Origin: Amborella trichopoda
Lineage: Eukaryota; Streptophyta; Magnoliopsida; Amborellales; Amborellaceae
Assembly (NCBI RefSeq): GCF_000471905.2
Contig: NW_006498122.1
Location: 3,434,512-3,498,511 of the forward strand
Length of the DNA: 64,000 nt
Direction of reading: 5' to 3'
Of the stretch, positions 1-15,000 are shown piece by piece. The position numbers and the translations under genes are program-made. A model generated the notes under the pieces. It was not told where the DNA came from. It saw nothing but the letters and a program-made list of their open reading frames with translations, and ran no database searches. The first letter of the stretch is position 1, and the number at the start of each line of letters is the position of its first letter.

Positions 1-19
1 GAGAGAGAGAGAGAGAGAG
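1..19. repeat. (GA)n microsatellite at window edge
   Basis: A pure GA dinucleotide run opens the window. It lies in GAUT7 intron 7, just downstream (minus strand) of exon 7. Its full length is cut by the window edge. Confidence 0.9.
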
Positions 20-3000
20 CATACAGGAAACTCATACGCAAGTGATCTTCTGACAAACATATACTACACTGTACCCAGACTAACAAGAATTTTCACCTTC
101 TCTCAACCAGCCATGGTGAGACAGGCAAGCAAGCTAAACTTTGTTGCACACAAAACATATACTACACTACCCAGACTAACAAGATTTTTCACCCTCTCTC
201 AACCAGCCATGATGAGACAAGCAAGCAAGCAAAACTTTGTTGCACACAAGTATTTTCTTGAGTGGATTAAGATTAAGGTTAGAAAACTTGGGCCACAAGT
301 CATACATTCAAAAGTAACTCACCTATGAGGAAGGTCAGAATCCGTACTAGCTTCACTGAGAATCCGTTCGAATTCTTGAATGTTTTGCCTCAATTCACGC
401 TGGAGCTTGTCACGCAGTGGATGCTTTGCAATACTCGGATAGTAAGCTCTGGCCAAGAACAACTTGTCTTTCATTTTCTTCACCACAGCATCATGCATCT
501 CCTCTTTATGCTCCTTGGACCAAAGGCAGTAGCTCCCAAACACATGCTCACATGCTTTCTCCATCTCATCGCTTAGACTAGCTTTAGCAGGATCAGTTCC
601 CCCATCATTTGCAATTCCATCTGTTTCTGTCTGCAAGTTCAAAAATGTAAACCCTCAAGTTTGTTCAAATGCAACAAGTTAAGAGATTCAAGGGAAAAAC
701 ATGACCAGGAAATGCTTACATTTCTGTGAGGACTAGAGCCCTCAGCTTGTTCAGGCAGTTGCACCGGATCTGGTTTCCCTGTTACTTTGAGAAATGGGAC
801 ATTGCTTTACAACCAAAACCAACATAACAAGCATGTAGTATCTTGGAGTTCATGTCATGGAATTATACCTTTTTGTTCCTGATCTGATCTTGCATTGGTG
901 CTGCTAGTGGTACTATTATGAGCCTCAATGACAGAGATGCTTCCTAAAACATCCTGTCCACAAGATAACATTATATTAGCAATCACAGCCAGCAAAAAGC
1001 TCATTGATCATATTACATGAGTATGTAGGCCAAAAGCCGCAGTGGTGTTTCTTCGACACTCCACTTGGTGACTGTTGTCACATACACATCTATACTATAA
1101 AAGATAATAAAATGCTTCCTTGTGGATTCGCCTCAGAATCTCTAGAGCTACGTAAAAGTACTAGACATTTTAGACATGCTAGACACCAACAGGCAAAGCA
1201 TCTATAAAACCATGTCTCAATGGAAATTCAAAAGTTTTTATTTGGTAATTAGTAGCAAAGTACGTCAGCTGAAAGACTAAAGATACGAGATGCAGGGGGA
1301 ACAGCTGCAGCAGCAGTAAAACATCAATAGTTCCAAAAAGTAATGTAGAAAGGTCTAGGGAACAAAGTTCAGGGGAAGGGAAGAATTGCAATTTCAGAGT
1401 GGAAGTGCCATCCAGTGTACAAAGTTCCTGCAACTACCAGGCCCTAAAGGCCACCCTCCCATCCCAAAACCAAACAAGCTCCACAACACAATCCAAGCCC
1501 AACCTATAACCATACTCCCGAAATAATCCAAATACAAAAACCAAAGTCCAAAACTTTATAATGCCACAACGCATGCACCTGCTAACAAAATTGCCCATGA
1601 CCTAAAGAAAGTCTACATGTCAGTCCAGACACATTACTTACTGTTTAAACAAAGCCTTAAGATCAAGAACTAATTTCAAGGCACATACACTGGTTTTTCT
1701 TGCTCCTCTTTGCTACTTTAGCATCCCATGTCCCTGGTATGCTCAGGAGGCAGGGACAAGCCTATTTCCCCATGGGATGCGATGGCCTCCCATCATAAAA
1801 AAATAAAAAATAAAAAACAAAGGAAACTGGAGCAAGAACTAAGGGTATGAACACTTGATTTGGACCCTACGAGTGAAGCTGAAGGTGTACTACTATAACT
1901 CTCAGAATTGCAAAACCAGCAAGAGGGCCACTAAAGATCTGAAACCCTTCCATAAAATAAATTATTTGGTGATATTTCACTATGCATCGACACAATGGGC
2001 CTGCATATCAGTGTAGGATAACACAGCTATCAAAAATGACACTGAGCCCAGCGAGTCTAAGTTTATCCCATTAAGCATATTTGAGATTGTCCAGAGTATC
2101 TAGAGAGAGAAAAGAGAAAAAGAGAGAGATATGAAAGACGTGTGAGAGAGAAGACAGTGACATGAGGTTCAAAGAAACCCTTACGCACCTCTTAACTTAT
2201 TTGTCATTTAAAAGAAAGTCTTAAATACAACACTGCCCGTAAAAAAATTTTACAGGCAAAACTGCCTATACAAATAGATTTAGGACACTTGGATCCTAGG
2301 GCTTAGATAACAAAGGATTTTTAACACTCCCCCTCAAGCTAGAGCATAAATGTTGCCCATGCCCAGCTTGAAACATATTACAACCAAGGCCTTTAGTGAA
2401 GATGTATGCCAGCCGATCCTTAGATTTTACACATGGAGTCGACACCTGCTTACTAGTGACTTTCTCCCTATAAAATAACAGTCTAGTTCAATATGCTTGG
2501 TCCTTTCATGAAACATTGTACTGGCTATATAGGTAAAAGCTTTATTGTCACAATACATCTTCATTGGTTCAACAACAGTAAAACCCATCTGCTGAATTAG
2601 TGTTTTCAGCCACATCAATTCACATATAGTATGTGCCATTGCTCTGTATTCCTTCTCTACACTAGATCTAGACACAATATTTTGTTTCTTGCTTCTACAT
2701 GTTACCATGTTTCCACCAATAAATGTACGATAACTTGTGGTAAACCACTTGTTAGATGGTGAACCTCCCCAATCAGAATCTGAGTAACTTTCAATGGCTA
2801 AATGATTATTTGGCTTGTAAATCAAAAGTCGACATCAAAGTATATGCATAAATTGACTCACAACACTTGCTACAAAAGCAATATTAGGCCTGGTAATAGT
2901 CAGATGAATCAGCCTGCCTACCAATCTTCTGTACCTTCCCAAATCCTCAAACAAATCGCCCTGAATCCATTGGCGTATTCACCGGTCTAGTGCCCAAATT

Positions 3001-6000
3001 CCAGTTTCTGTCAATAAATCACCACATATTTCCTTTGAGACAAACTAATTTCATGCTTCAATCTGGCTACTTTGATTCGCAGAAAATACCTTAGCTGGTC
3101 CAAATCCTTAGTCTGAACATATTGCTTCGAACGTCCCTTCAAATGACGGATTGTTCTTGATCAGTAACAACAATATCATCAACATAGACAACTAAAGCAA
3201 TTATACTGGAGTCATGTATTCAAGAAACACTAAATGATTTGCACGACGGCGATGAAATCCATATGGTATAACAATTGCACTAAACTTTTCAAACCATGCC
3301 CGTGGGGACTATTTCAGGCCATAAATGGCTTTCTTCAACTTACATACTCTATCCGACTCCCCATGAGTAACAAACCAGGTGGTTACTCCATATACACCAC
3401 TTCTTGTAAATTACCATGGAGGAAAGCATTCTTGACATCAATTTGCCACAACATTGTTGGCAGCCACAAATATAACCGCTCGAACTAAATTAAGTTTAGC
3501 AACAGGGGTAAATATTTCAGAGTAGTCGATACCAAATGTTTGTGTCCATTGGCTACCAATCGAGCTTTTAATCTTTCTACAGTGCCATTAGGTAGATATT
3601 TGAGTGCATAAACCCATCAACACCCAATAGTCATTTTCCAGTTGGTAACTCAATGAATTCCCATGTATCATTTGAATGAAGTGCCACTATCTCCTCTACC
3701 ATTGCTCTCTGCCACCCAGTATGAGAAAGGGCTTCCTGATAGGTCTTAGGAATAGAAATAGATGAAAGGGCTAAAGCAAAACTTTTATATGATGGAGACA
3801 AATTTGTAGAGGTAAGAAATTGTGCAATTGTTGAGTACAGGACCTGATACCTTAATGGATGGCAATAGGTACATCACCATCACAAGAAGGAAGTAGATTG
3901 GTAGACAAACATGATGACTGAGTGGCCAGTTGAATTGGTGGGGAATGCCCACCCTGCATTTTTCTTCTGGTGTAAACCTTTATGGGCTGCTCCTATGAAA
4001 GTTCATGACGTGTAGATGTACTCAATTCAATGGAATCAGGTAACTGCCGCAAAGGAGAAGTATCAATAGGAATACAAGAGGAATCATAGAAGGCAAGGAC
4101 TTTGAGACATCTTCAGAAGCAAGGTAAAAAATATTTGTTTCAAGCACATGTCTCTCTTATGAAAAGTAAGCAGTGTTTTCAAAAAAAGGTACCATTAGCA
4201 CAAACAAACTTCTTTCATAAACCAAGATGACAACAACGACAACCTTTTTCGAAGTGTGAATACCTAATAAACACATGCTTGAAAACCTAGGTATCTAGCT
4301 TATCATTACCAGTATCTAACTTATGAACAAAGCAAACACACCCAAACAATAGAGGAGGAACAACAAACAGTGAAGCATAAGGAAAGAGAACCGAGTGTAG
4401 TGTTTTTCCATTTAAGACTTAAGTGGGCATATGATTAATTAAATAACATGAGGTTAGCAAGATATCTCCCCGATAAACCTTTTGAACATGAATATTAATG
4501 AGCAAATAATGGGCTACTTCAAGTCAGTGTTGATTTTTCCTTCCAACAAGAAATTTGGTTTAAAATCCCACCTTGAGCAAAAGAATAACGGAATTCTCTA
4601 AAAAGATACTCTTTAGCATTATTCGAACGTGAAATAAATATTCTTATTATTTGGATGCCTTTGTAAAACAATTTAAAAATGGAAAAATCCTATCTCTCTC
4701 TTTTACTAAATTCAACCCATGTCATTTGTGAATGATTATCCACAAAAGTTTCAAACTACCTATGGCCAGACAAATTTCGAACTCTAGCTAGACCTCATAT
4801 ATTAGAATGAACCACTGAAAATGGAATAAATATCTATTTGTCAACTCTATGATAAAATGGCACCCTATGATGCTTTCCTAACTGACAAGCTTCACACTCT
4901 AAAGCAAACACAAACTCCAAAGAAGGAACTAACAACTTCAAGTTATTGAGAGAAGGATGACACTGCCGACCAGTCGTTTAAAAAATGGATCGGTGCCCCG
5001 GATCGGGCACCCCAAAAACACATCCGGATCAGTGAATCGGCGGTTCAGATCGAGAATCGACCGAATCGGTCGGATTTGGCACTAAAAAATCCAAAAAAAG
5101 TTTTAAAAATCATTATAAATGTTGTTTTCTAAGAATCCAATAAGAAATGAGATACTACATTATTAACTTTCATGTTTTTTCATCAATATGCGAATATTGA
5201 GACGTTCTTTCCCTGTATGAACTTATGTTAACCATTAAATTTATATCACACAAAAGAAAATCATAGAATTATCATGGGTGAAGTATATAACAATACATGG
5301 ACTACAATAAAGAATGGATTAAATCGATGAAAAAATGGCCACTAAAATCTCGAATTGGCAAAAAACCCTACACTAAAAAAACCCAAATTATTACAACCTA
5401 ACTAACTATAATATTATTTACTGAAATTGAAACTGTTGGTTTACATTTTATAATTATTTTACAATACAAATAATAACAAATCCAAAATATCTTATAATAT
5501 CATCTACTTTAAATTATATTATTGACAACCGTAAGAAAAATAGTACATTACATAATTTATAATGCAAATAAAATACAAGATTTGCTTATCAATGTAGAAA
5601 TTATTAGAATGCGTACCAATTTTTGAAATAACACTTTAATTTTTTAAAATTCTAATTTTTTAGGTTGCTAGAATAAATTTAGTGGAAGAGATTGTTAGTA
5701 GAGAGAGAGAGATTTCAAATGGCCTCATTGTATGAAATCTATCTTTAAATTAATATTTCTAAATTTATGTTAAAGACCACCATGTTATAAAAATAAAAAA
5801 TATAATTAGACTATTTATTCCTAAGTAAAAAAAAAAATCTAACAATAGGCATTCATATATGAGAGAGAAAAAAAGAGCTAACATGCTTCAAGCCTATATT
5901 GTATTACCTTTACATATCTAATTTAAGCTTACAATAATCGCAGCTCAAATGCGTGCTTGAAAAGCATGATACTTGTTGTATTACCTTTTATTTATTTTTT

Positions 6001-9000
6001 GACAAGAAATACTTGTTGAATTACCCTTCTTTTGTTTTTTACAAATATTTATCTTTTGACAAGAAATAATTGTTGCATTTCCTTTTATTCTCTTTTTTGA
6101 CAAAAAGAATAAGAAGACTTGTTGTATAACCTTTTATTTATTTTTTGACAAGAAATACTTGTTGTAGTACCTTCTTCTTTTTTTGACAAATATATATTTT
6201 TTGACAAGAAATACTTGTTGTATTACCTTTTATTTATTTTTTTGACAAAAAGAATAAGAAGAGTTGTTGTATTACCTTCTATTTATTTTTGACAAGAAAT
6301 ACTTGTTGTATTACCTTCTCTTTTTTTTTTGACAAAAAGAATAAGAAGACTTGTTGTATTACCTTTTATTTATTTTTTGACAAGAAATACTTGTTGTATT
6401 ACCTTTTATTTATTTTTTTGAAAAATATTTATGTTTTGACAAGAAATACTTGTATTACCTTTTATTTTATTTTTTTGACAAAAGAATAAGAAGATGGTGC
6501 TGCCAAGGTTCGAACTAGGACCTTTAGGTTAGAAGACGGACGTGATAACCGACTAACCAAAGCGCCACTTTTTGTATTATCTTTTATAATAGAAGCCTAT
6601 ATTGTATTACCTTTTCAAGCCTATACCTTATACCATGCTCAAATCGCACATCGAAAAAATGAAAGAAGTTTAATGTGCATAAAACCTTCCTCAATACCAT
6701 CTTTGTCACGTGCTTGAAAAGCATGAGTATGCACATGGCCATACTTGTATAATGCCATTATTGCCCCAATTTTTTAAAAAAATTACAAAAATGCCCTCCC
6801 CTCGGTTTGATGATGTCATAATACCGATTTCCTGTGCAGACTCGACAGTTCACTGTAGCAAACTTGGTGGTTCACTGTAGCAAACTTGGTGGTTCAGTGG
6901 AATCGACACGGGGTGACCGATTCCAGTGTAGACTCAGGCGAGTGTGTTGTGACTCATCGTTTTTTTAAACATTGTTGCCGACAATGCCATAAGAAAGGAG
7001 AATCAATAGAGTGATGAGCATCACCAATCACATCATGATCCAAGTAGCACAAGTGCCCTAACTCATACCCGCCACATATCATCCTCTTCGTCTTTAGATG
7101 CTAAAAGACACAAAGGATAAAAGGTTATACAGTTTGCTCACAAATAATAAACTGAAGGGGAACTTTGGAACGTATAGTACAAACGACAAAGAGGAAAAAA
7201 GTAGGCATAATTGTACCCTGCCCTGTCACACTGGACCACCATACATCAGCCAGGGTAACAGAGGAATTAGGAATACACTTATTTAGAGATACAAAAAAGG
7301 AGGACTCACCAGTCATGTGATCAGAAGCTCCTGACTCAATAACCCAAAGAGCAGGTTTCTGAAAGGTAAGAAGCATAGAAGTAGCAGAGTTGGCAAGGGT
7401 GGCAGTAGATGAGGAAGAGGGAATTATAGACTTTTATACGTGGCAGTAGATGAGGAAGAGGAAATTATAGACTTTTATACTTGCTTAACATGTTTATAAT
7501 ATTCTTCTTTGGAAAGCAGAACAAAGTCACCAACAAATCCAACTATTGTTCACGATCACTGGGTCCATTCAGATAAAGGTTATCACTCTCGGATGTGTGA
7601 ATAGCCTGGTTTTCCTAAGCAAGCTTACCAATCTTGTCCCAACACTTATAAACCATATAATTTTTACGTCCACAATGCGAACACTTGCGAGTTCCTTGAC
7701 CTTTGCCACCATCACCTCTACCTTGGCCTCCTCTTGAATCACAAACATGCCTCGATCTCTGCTTCCATCACCTCTCCCTACAATTGTACTCAAGGCCGAC
7801 CCATCGCTGACACTTGAGTCAGAAGGAGTGGGAGAAGCAGATATATTGACACATTGAATTCATGAGTGCATTTGTGAGAGATGGGAATTCACGGCTTGCC
7901 AAGATCTCATGTATTGAATGGTACTTGGGATTAAGGCTAGATAAAAATGTGGCAAACCTAAATTCTTCATGTTGCCTCTTATGTAATTCTACCACATACA
8001 GTATTTCAAACAGCACTAGGCGGCACCTAGGCGGTCGGGGGGGTCCAGGCCGCCAAGTGCCTAGGCGGGCGCCCAGGTGGGCGCGCAAAACCTAGGCGGC
8101 CTAGTAGTTTTTTTTTTTTTGGGTTTTCTCTCTCTAAAATAGCCTCAAATGGGTTTTAGGTTTCAAATGAACCTAAAACCCACAATTTTGCCCCTTTAGT
8201 ATTAAAAAAATAACCCAAAAATACCGTCAAGGAGCTGCATTTCTGCCCCTATGCGGGGCACAGGCCCTGGGCGGCTGCCTAGGTGGGTTCAAGTGGGTGC
8301 CTCGGCGGGTTCCCGAGCGCTCAGAGATATCTGCCTAGTTTGGCCGCCTAGGCCTGGGCGATGCGCCCAAGCCTTCTGAACCACCTAGGCGCTGGGCGGT
8401 CCGCTTTTTAAAACTATGTCCACATATTACCCTGTGGCAACTGACACATGTTCTTAAATAGATGATATACCCGAGATATTTTTGTATATGATGAATTTGT
8501 TACTTTCAAACTGTTCCAAATTTCTTTAGTTCTATCAGGAAACATCGCATTCGCACTTACTTAGGGTTCCATGCTACTCCACAAAGTGGTCATAATTATA
8601 TAATTCTCCCTCATCCACTCTTCACATCTACCTATCATATTCACTAGGATTGTCTTCAGTCGAGTATTTCAGTTTCCCCCTTGCACCACAGAATACTTTG
8701 ACAAGATTGTGCCCATGCAACATACTTGGACTCTCTTATTTTACTGAGGTGATTTGTATACACACTTTTCAAGAAAAGTAAGGATATCAGGTTTGATTTC
8801 CTTATCCATGAGTATACAAAATAAAGGGTAAAGAAGAGAACATGATCGGCAATTTTCCGTCACTCACACAAGCCTAGTACAATGTTAGAAACCACTCAAA
8901 GAGGAGAGAGATACTTATCATTTAGATCATGTCCCGTTCTTAGACTTGAATGAATTGGGGCAACACCACATTGAACACATCTAAAGCATCATCACACTAC

Positions 9001-12000
9001 CATTACTGAAACTATGTCATGACCTCCTTGTAGATTTTGATCATGAAAGAAAAAACACACACCCAGCAGCATAGACTGGCAGTAACTTGAAACTAGGTCA
9101 CGATCTCTGTGCAGATCTTGAATTCGAAAGAGAAATTTCACACACAGCAGTATCGCCACCCTAACTGCAGATCCACATGGCCTTCTTCACACAAAGCCCT
9201 AGATAGAACAATCCAAGATTGAACAGTCCTAGGATACACCCCTTGACGAGATCATCATCAACAGGGTTAGGGTTTCCTCTTCTTTTTTTTCAAAGGGGAA
9301 GATGAAAGGAAAGGGGAAGATGTAAGAAAAGGGGGAGAGCAGGGAAGCTGAAAGAAAAGCAAAGATCGACCTTGATACCATGTTAGAGTATCTACAGAGA
9401 GAAAAGAGAACAGAAAAAAAGAAGAGAGAAGACAGAGATATGAGAGACATGAGAGATAAAGATATGAAAGATGTGTGAGAAAGAAGAGAGTGACATGAGG
9501 TTCAAACAAACCCTCACACACCGCTTAACTTATATATCATTTAAAAGAAAGTCTTATGGACAAAACTACCCATACATATTATGGACAAAACTTCCTATAC
9601 AAATAGACTTAGGACACTTAGATCCTAGGATTTTTAACAGAGATAAAGCTTTACAACCTCTTGGGGGAGGAAGCCATATGTCTGATAAGTATGAGCTTTA
9701 GCACAAAACACACAACAAATATCAACAAACCCTCCTCAATGTCCAGACTGCCAACCTCCTCATAACTAATTACGAAACACCTATTGCTCAATACACATTG
9801 ACTTGGAGGCTTGCTAATGGAAAGCACTAACTAAAATAACTCTCTTAAGATTCTCTCATTATGCTCTTTCCATGCTCTCCAGAAGAACCATAATAGGAAC
9901 GGAATCTACAAGATGCATGACATTGTGTTTGACTCAAACTATACAAGACACATGAAACTGAACCAATACACAGGCTGTTGGTACAACCTAACAAGTGTTA
10001 ACAAGCTATTCCACCCACCTATATATGGAAATGTGTTCATTTCCCCTGCATTGATCCTCATTCTATGTATCATTGATTCAAAAAGCAGTCTGCCCAGCAC
10101 CTAGGTGGGGTAGGGGGGGCCTGGCCACACCGCCCAGGCCTGGGCGGACCAACTAGGCGGGCTGTCCTTTGGCACTAACCGAGGGAACCTAGGCGCCCAC
10201 CTAGTCAGCCTAGGCGGACGCCTAGGTACTTGGGCATCCACCGGGAGACTGCGCCTACTTAGGTGCAAAAATAACCATCGAGTGGGGTATTTTTTTAAAG
10301 GTGCGGCTATGTGGAACTTATGGTATTAAATTCAAAATTTTCTTTTTACTTTTATTCCCAATACCTGAATTCCACTTACATGTACCACAATATATTGCTG
10401 GAAAATAAAAACAATGCCCTAAATACAATCTAAGATGTTTATTTTATTGCCAAGAGAAATAGAAACCATCCAAGAACTTTAAACTAGCTATTATAAAAAA
10501 AAATTAACACAATATGAGTTCCTGAAAAATTACAAAAAAATAGAAAATAAAACCAAAAATAAATAAAAATTAATGGGAAGATTTACTGAAAGATGCCTAG
10601 AGTTACCCAACCAGAACTTCGTACACCCCACACCCGATTCCCAGACCAATGGCACACTTTTCCTCCTTAAGGTGGTGTTGGAAATTCTTTGATAGCAAAG
10701 TTTTGTAGCCTATCCTTCTTCCTCTAAGGTTTAAAATAGCTCAAAAATAACCTAGGGTTTATACAAACCCTATGGGAACAAATAGGGTTGATCTCGACGT
10801 TAATATCTGTCTAAGTTAAGCTTCTCTCTTCTTCCTTTGAAAAATACAGCAAATCCTAGTATAAGGTTTCTCCTCAAATAGGCCACCTCTAATCTTTCCT
10901 AAAATATGCCACCTCTAATTTTTCTTTCAAGACAAAAATATACAGGAGATAGAGAGAGAGGTGGCATGTCTTAGACAGATAGCGTGCCTCTCTTTAGATT
11001 AAGAGAGAGATGGCGTGGTAAAATAAAAGAGAGAGAGATGAACTTTTTATTGGCATGAAGAGGAGAGATCGATCCCCAAATTAGAGGAAGGGAGAGAGGT
11101 CTCCCCCAAATTTGATGCGTGAGGAAGAGAGAGATCCCAATAATTGCTATGTAAGGGAGAGAGATCTCTTGGGAGCAATAGAAAATCTTGTTATTAGATC
11201 TCAAATAAGCTCGTCTTTAAATAAAAAGAGATCTAGAGAAAACTTATCTTCTAGTTTGAATAGGATTTGCCTTAGCTAATTTTCAGTTTCACCCAATTAG
11301 GATAAATAGGAAATCTATGGGGTGAGAGATTTAATCAGAGCCATCCATCCCAAAAATCAGCCATGCTTTTGGGTGAAAAATTAGGAACCTTATCCCTTTA
11401 CACTTTAACCCAATCCACTCCTACTTAAAATCAAACCAATCAAATTTAAACTTTATCCTTTTAAATTTGAAATAAAACTTATAATATTTTCTAGATAAAT
11501 CTAATTTAGATTTCCCACAATATTTGGGAAACCATATCTCATTAGATCTCAAATATTTGGATTTATCAAATTTAAATTTGATTTTAAATTAAGGGGGGTA
11601 AGCCCCTTTCTTCCTAACAAAAAATCCTGAGGGATTGTGCCACAAAATGTGGCGTGGGCCCCCTTTTCTTTCATAAAAAAAAGTGGCCCGCTTTTTGTTA
11701 AAAAAAAGAGGCGTGACACCCCCTTTAGCAATAAAATAGGGTGTGCCAAATATTGCTTAACAAAAATATGGTGTGATCCCTCTTCTGCACGGAGTGCCAC
11801 ATATAGGGTTTGATCATTGGTCCCACATGTGCTATTTTAAAGTTTTAAAAATTTTCAAAAATACCCTTTTATGAAAATTTACAGTAGAAACAATATTTTA
11901 CTATTCTGAAAAAAATATATATATTTAAAAATCAAAAAAACATTTATAATACCAAAATAAAATATACTAAGAGTGGATTTGTACCATTGGGTCAAAATAA

Positions 12001-15000
12001 GCGACACTAAGGGCGCTCCCCTCGCCCTAGAAACCATGATCCACAAATATTCTCTTATCTAACCCAACAAAAGTCCCATGACCTACAGTCTCTTTATAGG
12101 GGTTCATGATTGGCTTGTCAAAGTTGGATAATAAAACAGTGGGACTATGATCTTAGAATGTGGATTACAATCCCCCCTTTAAGAGCAAGTCTAGCACTTA
12201 TCACTACAGTGCAAAAAGGGCACTACAGTGCAAAAGGGGCTCTCTCAATGCACATGTACACGTGTCCCTGTAAAAAAGACTGCTTCCCATGCGACTGTCA
12301 TATGTACATGCTGTGCAGAAGTCTGTTGAGGATTTGGCCTTTGCTCTCACAGGCCTACAACCGCACACAAGAGTTCCTGCCCTACAAACATGATCCTTGG
12401 AATCTTTACGACCTCAACAAGGGGTAACCCACTTCAAACCATTTTCGGATGTGCCACATACCCAGGGCCAAGGGTTTTAGACATGACCAAGGCCATAAAC
12501 CATCCAACCCTTGGTCAGTCAACACACAGTCCCATTGAAGTGCATATTCCACTCTATATCATTTTATTTACAAGTTCTCTAGGCCTTTAAAAGCCACAAA
12601 AACCCAACATTTTTGGTGTTTTTATTTGTTTGCATTTGACTTTAATGGGGAAGAAAGTATAGGGTCAGTATGCATGAATATCTTTGTCTTTGTGGTATTC
12701 GTAAGCGAAAATAATGCATAAGTATGTATTCTTTATACAAAATTTGCACCTAAAACAGGATTACTGGACACCTCTTGGCCCCTTTTGAGCGTTGATGGCG
12801 GCCTACACCCCCCCCCCCCCCCGGCCGCCTAGGCGTCGCCCGGCGTTTTTTGGAACATGAGTGGAAGGTCCATGCTCAAACATAAGAGGTGATAGCTGAA
12901 TATGGAAATCCTTAAGCTTAAGAGTTAAGACAGACACATTGCACAAAAGCTTGTGAAAATCTAGGAAACTGAAATTGAAAGAAAATCAATATGAGGCAAT
13001 CTTTATAAGAAAAACAATGGGAAATAGAACTTAGATGACAAGAATAGAAAATAAACCAACTTGAGGGCATAAATTTAATTTTGCCAAAGGTATGAGCAAA
13101 TGAGAGTAGGGGTGTGTTTGTTTTGTGGAAGAGGGATTGACAAAGTTTGAAAGCCACTGCTTCCATGTGTTATCGTGAAAGTGGTAGTCTCCTAAAACAA
13201 TGCCACTTGACGTCACTTCTAAGGCTGTTGGAAACATCAAGCAGTGGCTTTCACTCCCACGTAACAAACACAGAAGCACAACAGTTCATGAAAAAAACAC
13301 ACCCCAACTTATTCAGAAATCCTAACTATGGTCCAATTAAATAAATATTACAATCATGTGTATTTGGAAAGAAGTTAAGTTTAATATTAAATCTCGATGT
13401 TCACCATTCTAAAACAATAGGGCCATCATAAATGCAAATAAAGACGCACATGAGGACTTCTAAATTTAATCCTGCAGGACACGACTATGTTAACATTCAG
13501 TTGTTAGAGTCAAAGTGTAAAAGTCAATCCCCTACCATATGTTCCGTCAAGAAAAGGGAACCCAGTGGACAATAAAAGAAGGAAACCAGCAAAAAGGGGA
13601 ATCAGTGCCATTGCAAGGGCACCAACTCTGGAGCTATCGCAAGTTTATGGGTAGAACTTTCTTGCAGGAAGAGAGCACAACAGCTGATGAGATTAAGTTA
13701 ATGATAAACGGGTGCAGCTAGTTGAATCAGAGCCCCTTCACCAATACATAGTTAGGTGGAAGCAATTATCACACAACTTGACAGTAATCTTGGTTTGGTA
13801 GAGCAGGAGCTGCACTTGCTGAAACTTTCTCATAAGACCATCCATCAAGTGGATCTCAAAGAATCCCCTCAGATAAACACTAAAATGCATACCAATTATT
13901 TGAGGCACAATTTTAAACTCTTTTATGGATTGATACGGTTTTGCATCAAGAGTATTTATTCAGGTGGAAGGTTGGGTAGGATTCATGTTTGTAAGAAAAT
14001 TTTAGATGTTTGTATGAATTTTGAAGGTATGGACCAGTAGAGAGGTTAGGGGGCAATTGGCTAGTTGGAAGGCTGTGTTATAGAAGAACACTGCTGGACA
14101 GATATTAAGGGCCCGTTTGATAACTGGAAGCAAGTTCAGGAACTGTAAATTAGAAGTTCTTAAGTTCTGTGAACTTAAGAAGTTCCTAGTTTCTGTGTTT
14201 GATAACCTCCCTGGGAAGTTAAGAAGTTCCTGGCTGTGTTTGATAATCCCCTGAGAAGTTAAGAAGTTTCTGGTTTCTGTGTTTGATAACCTCCGAGGAA
14301 GTTAAAGAAGTAGAGTTCCTGGTTTCTGTGTTTGATAACCTCCTGGGAAGTTAAAGAAGTACTGGGTATCTGTATTGGATTAGAGAAAAGACTGGTTTTC
14401 ATCCCATTGGCAAGAGTTACATTTTTCATATGTCCACCACTAACACCACATGATAGATCTCAAATACTAGAGTTACACTACCAAATATTTTATAGGAATA
14501 AAGATCTCAAATAATAGATCCCTTCAAAATGGAGAAGTAAATCATCAAATCAGTAACGAGAAATCAAAGACTAGTCATGAAAGTAGGATAATCATGACCA
14601 ATTTACATGCATGATGCATCAATATATGAAACAAAAGACTTCAAAAGGTTCATAAAGCCACATTCATAGTTATACAAACGCATATGATATTAATGCCACA
14701 GGTGTAAGAAACAAATATCACCAAATATAAGGAGGCAACCTTATACAAACCTCACCCTCTTTTATATTCTAGTAACTAAACTACAACTTCAAAAAACAAA
14801 ATTTTGAACTTTGTGACACACACAAGCTATCAAATTTTACATTGGATTGTTATAAATAATTCTGATCATCATATACACAATTGTAACACATATTTACATG
14901 ACAAGAAATTGACTGGAAAATGACAAATTTGTTACTAGTTTTCTATTGTAAAAAAAGGCAGCACTAAGAAATTATACTCATATACTTTATCAACATGTAG

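Larger units (their letters stand above)
4971..6974. mobile_element. Non-autonomous hAT-like DNA transposon nested in the Copia element
   Basis: Imperfect terminal inverted repeats (left CAGTCGTTTAAAAAATGG; right, reverse complement, CAATGTTTAAAAAAACG) are flanked by 8-bp duplications CTGCCGAC (4963-4970) and TTGCCGAC (6975-6982), differing at one base. An 8-bp duplication and a CA-starting terminus fit hAT. The ends are GC-rich and the core is AT-rich. No transposase is present. The core holds a tandem array (about 5985-6482) and a tRNA-like sequence. Confidence 0.72.
2088..9639 (-). mobile_element. Old Copia (Ty1-type) LTR retrotransposon, broken, with nested inserts
   Basis: The element is bounded by related LTRs and flanked by a perfect 5-bp target duplication GAGAT (2083-2087 and 9640-9644). 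LTR ends are TGTT...AACA. On the minus strand a tRNA-Met-type primer site (TGGTATCAAGG, 9370-9380) follows the 5' LTR, and a polypurine tract (CTTGAGGGGGAGTG) precedes the 3' LTR. Gag/protease and RNase H traces lie in the order expected for Copia. Two DNA transposons have inserted into it (4971-6974 and 7999-8418). It is broken at many places and its LTRs have clearly diverged, so it is an old fossil. It lies in GAUT7 intron 4 in the same orientation as the gene. Confidence 0.9.

Noticed and set aside
7862-8095. Open frames over the GC-rich MITE in the Copia element
   Set aside because: They run across transposon boundaries and reflect high GC composition.
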